Positions 60,712 through 64,000 of a DNA stretch of 64,000 nucleotides are shown in pieces. The DNA is from UBA11400 sp964473555 (GTDB lineage Bacteria; Bacteroidota; Rhodothermia; Balneolales; HLUCCA01). The notes under the pieces were generated by a model, which did no database searches, was not told the origin of the DNA, and saw nothing but the letters and a program-made list of their open reading frames with translations. Position numbers and translations under genes: made by a program. The stretch's first letter is position 1. Each line of letters starts with the position of its first letter. Where the stretch lies: contig CAYYPL010000004.1 of NCBI GenBank assembly GCA_964473555.1, positions 62,001 through 126,000 of the forward strand, in the 5' to 3' direction.

Positions 60712-60945
60712 ATGAGAACTACATTAGACATCGATAATGACATCTTACTTGCAGTAAAGGAGTTGTCAAAACGTGAAAAGAAGTCAGCTGGAGAAATTCT
60801 ATCTGATCTTGCTCGACGTGCCCTTACTACATCACAACATCAAGTAGAAGTTACTGAGTACGGTTTCCCTAAGATTCCTAGAAAATCAGATGCTATTGTT
60901 ACTGTTGAACATATAAATCGACTTATGGAGGAGTCCGACTTGTGA
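60712..60945 (+). CDS. vapB: VapB-like ribbon-helix-helix antitoxin
   Basis: 77 residues from the ATG at 60712 (an ATG three codons earlier, at 60703, is possible). MRTTLDIDNDILLAVKELSKREKKSAGEILSDLARRALTT, read in strand then helices, is the typical RHH DNA-binding domain of VapB antitoxins. The C-terminal part (PKIPRKSDAIVTVEHINRLMEESD) wraps the toxin. The stop overlaps the toxin's GTG start (GTGA). Confidence 0.88.
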   Translation: MRTTLDIDNDILLAVKELSKREKKSAGEILSDLARRALTTSQHQVEVTEYGFPKIPRKSDAIVTVEHINRLMEESDL

Positions 60946-61370
60946 AAATCCTTCCCGACGTTAATGTTTTGATTGCATTATTTGACCCTTCACATCAACA
61001 CCACACTTTAGCTAATAAAGAATTCATAGAGCACTTAAACACAGGTTGGTGTACATGTTCATTAGTACAAAATGGTTTTATCAGAATTGTTTCAAATCCC
61101 TCGTATTTAAACAACTTGTCAGTTTCTGAGGCTACAAACTTGTTGATAACAGCTCAACAGAACACAAATCACTCCTTTCTAAATCATACTATTAGTTTAC
61201 TTGACTCAAACAAATTCCAAACAACCAAGTTGGTTTCGCACAAGCAGGTTACAGATCTTTTTCTAATTGGAATGGCTATTGATCATAATGTAACACTGGT
61301 AACGTTTAATAGAAATATTCCTTTTCATGCAGCAATCGGATTCGAAGACCGCCACTTGAAAGTTATCTAG
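60942..61370 (+). CDS. vapC: VapC-like PIN-domain toxin
   Basis: 142 residues starting with GTG. The first PIN acid is D6 (LPDVNVLIALFD). The second position is Q43 (VQNGF) where many relatives have Glu, and the third acid is D105 (QVTDLFL). The fourth is N123 in TFNRN where the family usually has TFDR. Two of four metal ligands are thus changed, which may reduce RNase activity, although Q at the second site is seen in this subfamily. Operon order is antitoxin first. Confidence 0.85.
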   Translation: MKILPDVNVLIALFDPSHQHHTLANKEFIEHLNTGWCTCSLVQNGFIRIVSNPSYLNNLSVSEATNLLITAQQNTNHSFLNHTISLLDSNKFQTTKLVSHKQVTDLFLIGMAIDHNVTLVTFNRNIPFHAAIGFEDRHLKVI

Positions 61371-61439
61371 TACCACGAACTAAACTCGCTATACTGTCGT
61401 TATTTTGAAAAAAATAATTGGTATTTAGTGGATTACGTG

Positions 61440-62045
61440 ATGAAACCCATAGCTCTAACTATAATTGCGACTTCCTTCCTTACACTTGGAGTATCTATAA
61501 CAGCTTTTTCCCAGTCTGAAAAGAATGAGATCGAGCGTTCTGTGAACAGAAACGACATGCCGGACAAGGTGTTGTCGCTGATTGATGAGTTCTGGCCGGA
61601 CGTACGGGGTATCAAGTATTTTGTCCAAACTGATGGTGAAGAAACGACCTTCGAAGTAAAACTCGAGTGGCAGGGCGATCAATACAGTATCGAGTTTTCG
61701 ACCGAGGGAGCCGTTCAGGATGTTGAAAAACTGATCGAGTTCGGGGACATCCCAGAGCCAACCAGAAATGCCATCACCCGCGACCTCGAGGGACAGTTCA
61801 ACAAATTCAGGCTTACCAGAATCCAGATTCAGTTCCTGGCCGCTGACGAAGACGACGAAGATGACTCCGATTTTATCGATGACATCCTCGAGGAGGATGC
61901 CAATGACTACGAAATCCGATATGAAATCGAACTGGATGGTGAAAACAGACGTGAACTGGGCTCGTTCGAAATGCTGTACAGCGATTCAGGCACTCTCATC
62001 GGAAAACGACGCATCGTAAGACGTTCACTAGACAACATCTGGTAA
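61440..62045 (+). CDS. Exported PepSY-like hypothetical protein
   Basis: About 201 residues from the ATG at 61440 (a GTG four codons upstream is possible). A signal peptide ends in ITAFSQ. DEFWPDVRGIKYFVQTDGEETTFEVKLEWQGDQYSIEFSTEG resembles the PepSY-like fold seen in periplasmic proteins of Bacteroidota. A strongly acidic stretch (DEDDEDDSDFIDDILEED) follows. It is cotranscribed with the downstream DUF2490 protein (15 bp gap), so the two probably act together. Function unknown. Confidence 0.65.
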   Translation: MKPIALTIIATSFLTLGVSITAFSQSEKNEIERSVNRNDMPDKVLSLIDEFWPDVRGIKYFVQTDGEETTFEVKLEWQGDQYSIEFSTEGAVQDVEKLIEFGDIPEPTRNAITRDLEGQFNKFRLTRIQIQFLAADEDDEDDSDFIDDILEEDANDYEIRYEIELDGENRRELGSFEMLYSDSGTLIGKRRIVRRSLDNIW

Positions 62046-62060
62046 ATCATCCATCCGAAC

Positions 62061-62738
62061 ATGAGAATAATTTTAGTACTGGCATTTGTCATTCTGACAC
62101 CACTATTTGTACACGCCCAGTCCGATACCGAGCTCATTTGGAGTCCGGATTTTTCGTACTCGTGGAGTACGTCCGACCGCGTTTCCTACACGGCCAAAGT
62201 GGCATTATTCAACGATCTGAATCAGCTCGATAATCAGGCGTTTCTGTCCTACATAGAGCCCCAATTCATCATGACGTACAGTTTGTCCACCCGATTAAAA
62301 ATTGCTGGCGGATACTACTACCGTTGGAGTGAGCCCTTGCTGGATGGGTACAACTATGAGCATCGTTTTTTGCAGCAACTTGGATTCGTAAGCTACATTG
62401 GAGATCGCCGCGTCGCGCATCGTGTCCGCCTGGAGCAGCGCGTCCGTTCATCATCCTATCAGAATCGACTTCGATACAGACTCAGCTACGACTTTCCGCT
62501 GGAGGGAGAACGTCTTGATCCCGGAGAAAACTACATCATCCTGAAAAACGAGTCCATGACCGCCTTCAACATTGACGAAGCCGATGCGGAAAATCGTCTT
62601 ACCGGTGGTATTGGATGGTATTTCAACAACAACTACAAGTTTGAACTCAACCTGCAATACCGAACTCAGGACATCTTCAGTGACAGCGGAATCACTCATA
62701 TGGTGCTGGTGGGGACGTCGTTTTATGTAAATCGCTAG
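62061..62738 (+). CDS. DUF2490-type outer-membrane protein
   Basis: 225 residues with a signal peptide ending in VHAQ. The body alternates aromatic and polar residues, ending RTQDIFSDSGITHMVLVGTSFYVN. It matches the DUF2490 family, predicted beta-barrel proteins of the outer membrane, with typical pattern LRYRLSYDFPL and YYFLN. It pairs with the upstream PepSY-like gene and may form a membrane-associated complex. Confidence 0.75.
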   Translation: MRIILVLAFVILTPLFVHAQSDTELIWSPDFSYSWSTSDRVSYTAKVALFNDLNQLDNQAFLSYIEPQFIMTYSLSTRLKIAGGYYYRWSEPLLDGYNYEHRFLQQLGFVSYIGDRRVAHRVRLEQRVRSSSYQNRLRYRLSYDFPLEGERLDPGENYIILKNESMTAFNIDEADAENRLTGGIGWYFNNNYKFELNLQYRTQDIFSDSGITHMVLVGTSFYVNR

Positions 62739-62788
62739 GAATGTTTTACTTAAGTGGTCATTCATAGACTACTTCAATCAGTAAATAC

Positions 62789-63646
62789 TTAATCCCTAAA
62801 AAAGCGTATCACATGCTCAGGATCGATGGTTGGGTGAGAATTTTTGACATTTAAAAATTCATACTGCATACCTAATGACGTCAACAAATTAGTAACAAAT
62901 ACTGCAGGAGGTTTTGGATCGACTATGAGTACTTTTACATCCGAATTGGCCCATACGAGGTTTGCCCATTCAGCACCTCTGAGGCCAAATAATCGATTCG
63001 TTTTACTGAAAGTTTTGATCTGACACCCCAGACAATGATTTCCCGGTAAGTAGATGGAATGATTTGTACCCTTTTTAAATAATTGAGTCGATATTTCATC
63101 CATGTTTGTTATGCCTCGCCTGCTCAAACCGTATCCATGTCGCTCAGCGCTACCATCCAAATAATACGAATGCGGATTTGATCTTTGAATCAATAAATTT
63201 TCTGAGGTAGCACAGTTATCATTGTAACACGTAAACTGTTCCCATGCTTTAGTGACTAGATTAACTACTGTGAATAGCTTATCAGGGTTTATATTGTTGT
63301 ACCACTCAATATCCCAAGGTTCAACATAAATTTTGTGATTAACTTCTGAAACCGTCTTAATCTCAAAGTTATAACCTAACCTACTTAAAGTTTCTGAAAG
63401 AATGGGTGTTATTATTGGCCCACAATCCAACACGTTGAATGCGTCTAGTTGGCGTTTATTCTGTTCCCATATCAATGGAAGCAAATACCCAATCAGAAAA
63501 TGGAAATAATGTTCTCGAGATCCTGATGCCAAATTCAAGTGATACTTTTTGATAATTTTGTCGTTTTTAAACAACCTGAACCAAGGAAAATATTTTGGGC
63601 CTGTAAATGCATCCCTTCGAACATAAGTAGGAACTTTAGTTTTCAT
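62789..63646 (-). CDS. GT61 family glycosyltransferase
   Basis: 285 residues. The conserved C-terminal segment SKTNRLFGLRGAEWANLVWANSDVKVLIVDPK is the GT61 nucleotide-binding site (GA.WANL.WA). The N-terminal YLLPLIWEQNKRQLDAF region fits the family. No transmembrane anchor is seen. It overlaps the stop of the gene at the right edge by 4 bp (ATGA), so they are one operon. The sugar is unknown. Confidence 0.85.
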   Translation of the reverse strand: MKTKVPTYVRRDAFTGPKYFPWFRLFKNDKIIKKYHLNLASGSREHYFHFLIGYLLPLIWEQNKRQLDAFNVLDCGPIITPILSETLSRLGYNFEIKTVSEVNHKIYVEPWDIEWYNNINPDKLFTVVNLVTKAWEQFTCYNDNCATSENLLIQRSNPHSYYLDGSAERHGYGLSRRGITNMDEISTQLFKKGTNHSIYLPGNHCLGCQIKTFSKTNRLFGLRGAEWANLVWANSDVKVLIVDPKPPAVFVTNLLTSLGMQYEFLNVKNSHPTIDPEHVIRFFRD

Positions 63647-64000
63647 TTAATGCATTTCACTCCAGCATAAATTAATGAATATGCCATGCGTAACTCCAAT
63701 GAACTTTGTGTGGGGTTCAAAATAATATCTTTGAGTTCAGACTCTGTTACCCAAACAACATATCCCGGACCAGTTGACTTACACTTTGAAGCTAAAGGTA
63801 TTTCTAAAATTTGTATGTGAATCTGGTGTCGCCAAAATCGACCACCCTCTGCTGAGGTACTCACTTCTCTAATCAATTGACCTCCTGTAAGATTTGACGG
63901 AAACCATAGATTTTGGCCAAGTAGTCCTGGCTGGGTTCTTTTTTCAAGAGCGAAGAGAATTCCACCTGAAGTATGAACAACAGTAAGTTTGATCATAAGA
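63643..64000 (-). CDS. Probable NDP-hexose 2,3-dehydratase C-terminus, truncated by window edge
   Basis: About 118 residues are visible; the frame is open to the window end, so this is a C-terminal fragment and the Met at 63996 is probably internal. EGGRFWRHQIHIQILEIPLA, and WVTESELKDIILNPTQSSLELRMAYSLIYAG resemble the conserved C-terminal motif of NDP-hexose 2,3-dehydratases (WxTLxQL...N.E.R). Those enzymes start dideoxysugar synthesis. Assignment is tentative because only the end is seen. It is coupled to the GT61 gene, fitting a deoxysugar glycosylation pathway. Confidence 0.5.
   Translation of the reverse strand, partial: LMIKLTVVHTSGGILFALEKRTQPGLLGQNLWFPSNLTGGQLIREVSTSAEGGRFWRHQIHIQILEIPLASKCKSTGPGYVVWVTESELKDIILNPTQSSLELRMAYSLIYAGVKCIK

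Overview
This window is a dense bacterial chromosome segment with moderate GC. It most resembles the Balneolota/Rhodothermota side of the FCB (Bacteroidota-like) group. The support is: S9, S10 and M24 peptidases plus PD40/amidohydrolase fusions in one genome, a 6-bladed propeller lipoprotein, a serpin, few Shine-Dalgarno sequences, and two promoters matching the Bacteroidota -7 box TAnnTTTG (6121 and 32578). This placement comes from protein character, not from a search. I see no rRNA, tRNA, insertion sequence, prophage or CRISPR array.

Layout. 1-7.8 kb: 3' part of yidC, an HsdR_N-type protein, Xaa-Pro aminopeptidase, an S9 peptidase and an FAD-dependent dehydrogenase. 7.8-11.4 kb: a YciI-type lipoprotein divergent from a VOC protein around a 20-bp palindrome, a PIN-toxin/antitoxin pair whose toxin carries an in-frame amber stop, a propeller lipoprotein and DoxX. 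11.6-28.8 kb: a PD40-amidohydrolase, an SbtA bicarbonate transporter divergent from a LysR regulator, an APC permease, glpK, an ECF sigma factor with a membrane partner, a serpin, a class C-type serine hydrolase, a second S9 peptidase, a CNNM/CorC-type protein and a lipoprotein beta-carbonic anhydrase. 29-40.4 kb: small membrane and regulatory genes, GNAT, mtgA, an S10 carboxypeptidase, a kinase-like protein, an esterase, a class D beta-lactamase, a CPBP protein and MntA/HepT. 40.5-47 kb: a type I pullulanase and the recombination/replication set dnaX-ybaB-recR. 47-64 kb: a glycan/RiPP-like accessory region with many glycosyltransferases, two PqqD-like proteins, two HPr-kinase-like P-loop proteins, an FkbM methyltransferase, a VapBC pair and, at the right edge, GT61 and a probable NDP-hexose 2,3-dehydratase.

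Three observations stand out. First, two PqqD-like (RRE) proteins at 52.6-54.7 kb, otherwise dissimilar, end in the same tail: LDPIHD, three variable residues, then KGWPxK. Each is linked to its own HPr-kinase-like protein. One operon adds three GT2 glycosyltransferases and a nucleotidyltransferase-fold protein whose catalytic Asp pair appears lost. No lasso cyclase or protease is present, so this may be an undescribed kinase/glycosyltransferase system acting on an RRE-fused tail. Second, the intergenic spaces carry mosaics of heptanucleotide-period repeats, and the same modules form about 550 bp of open reading frame inside dnaX, including two exact 97-bp copies 270 bp apart. Third, dnaX has a run of ten A at the end of its clamp-loader part, with stops immediately in both other frames. 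This is a likely programmed slippage site that makes a gamma-like product.

Likely joint functions are extracellular peptide use (S9, S10, M24, amidohydrolase), inorganic carbon handling (SbtA, LysR, exported carbonic anhydrase), protein and antibiotic defence (serpin, class D beta-lactamase) and surface glycan or modified-peptide assembly (47-64 kb).
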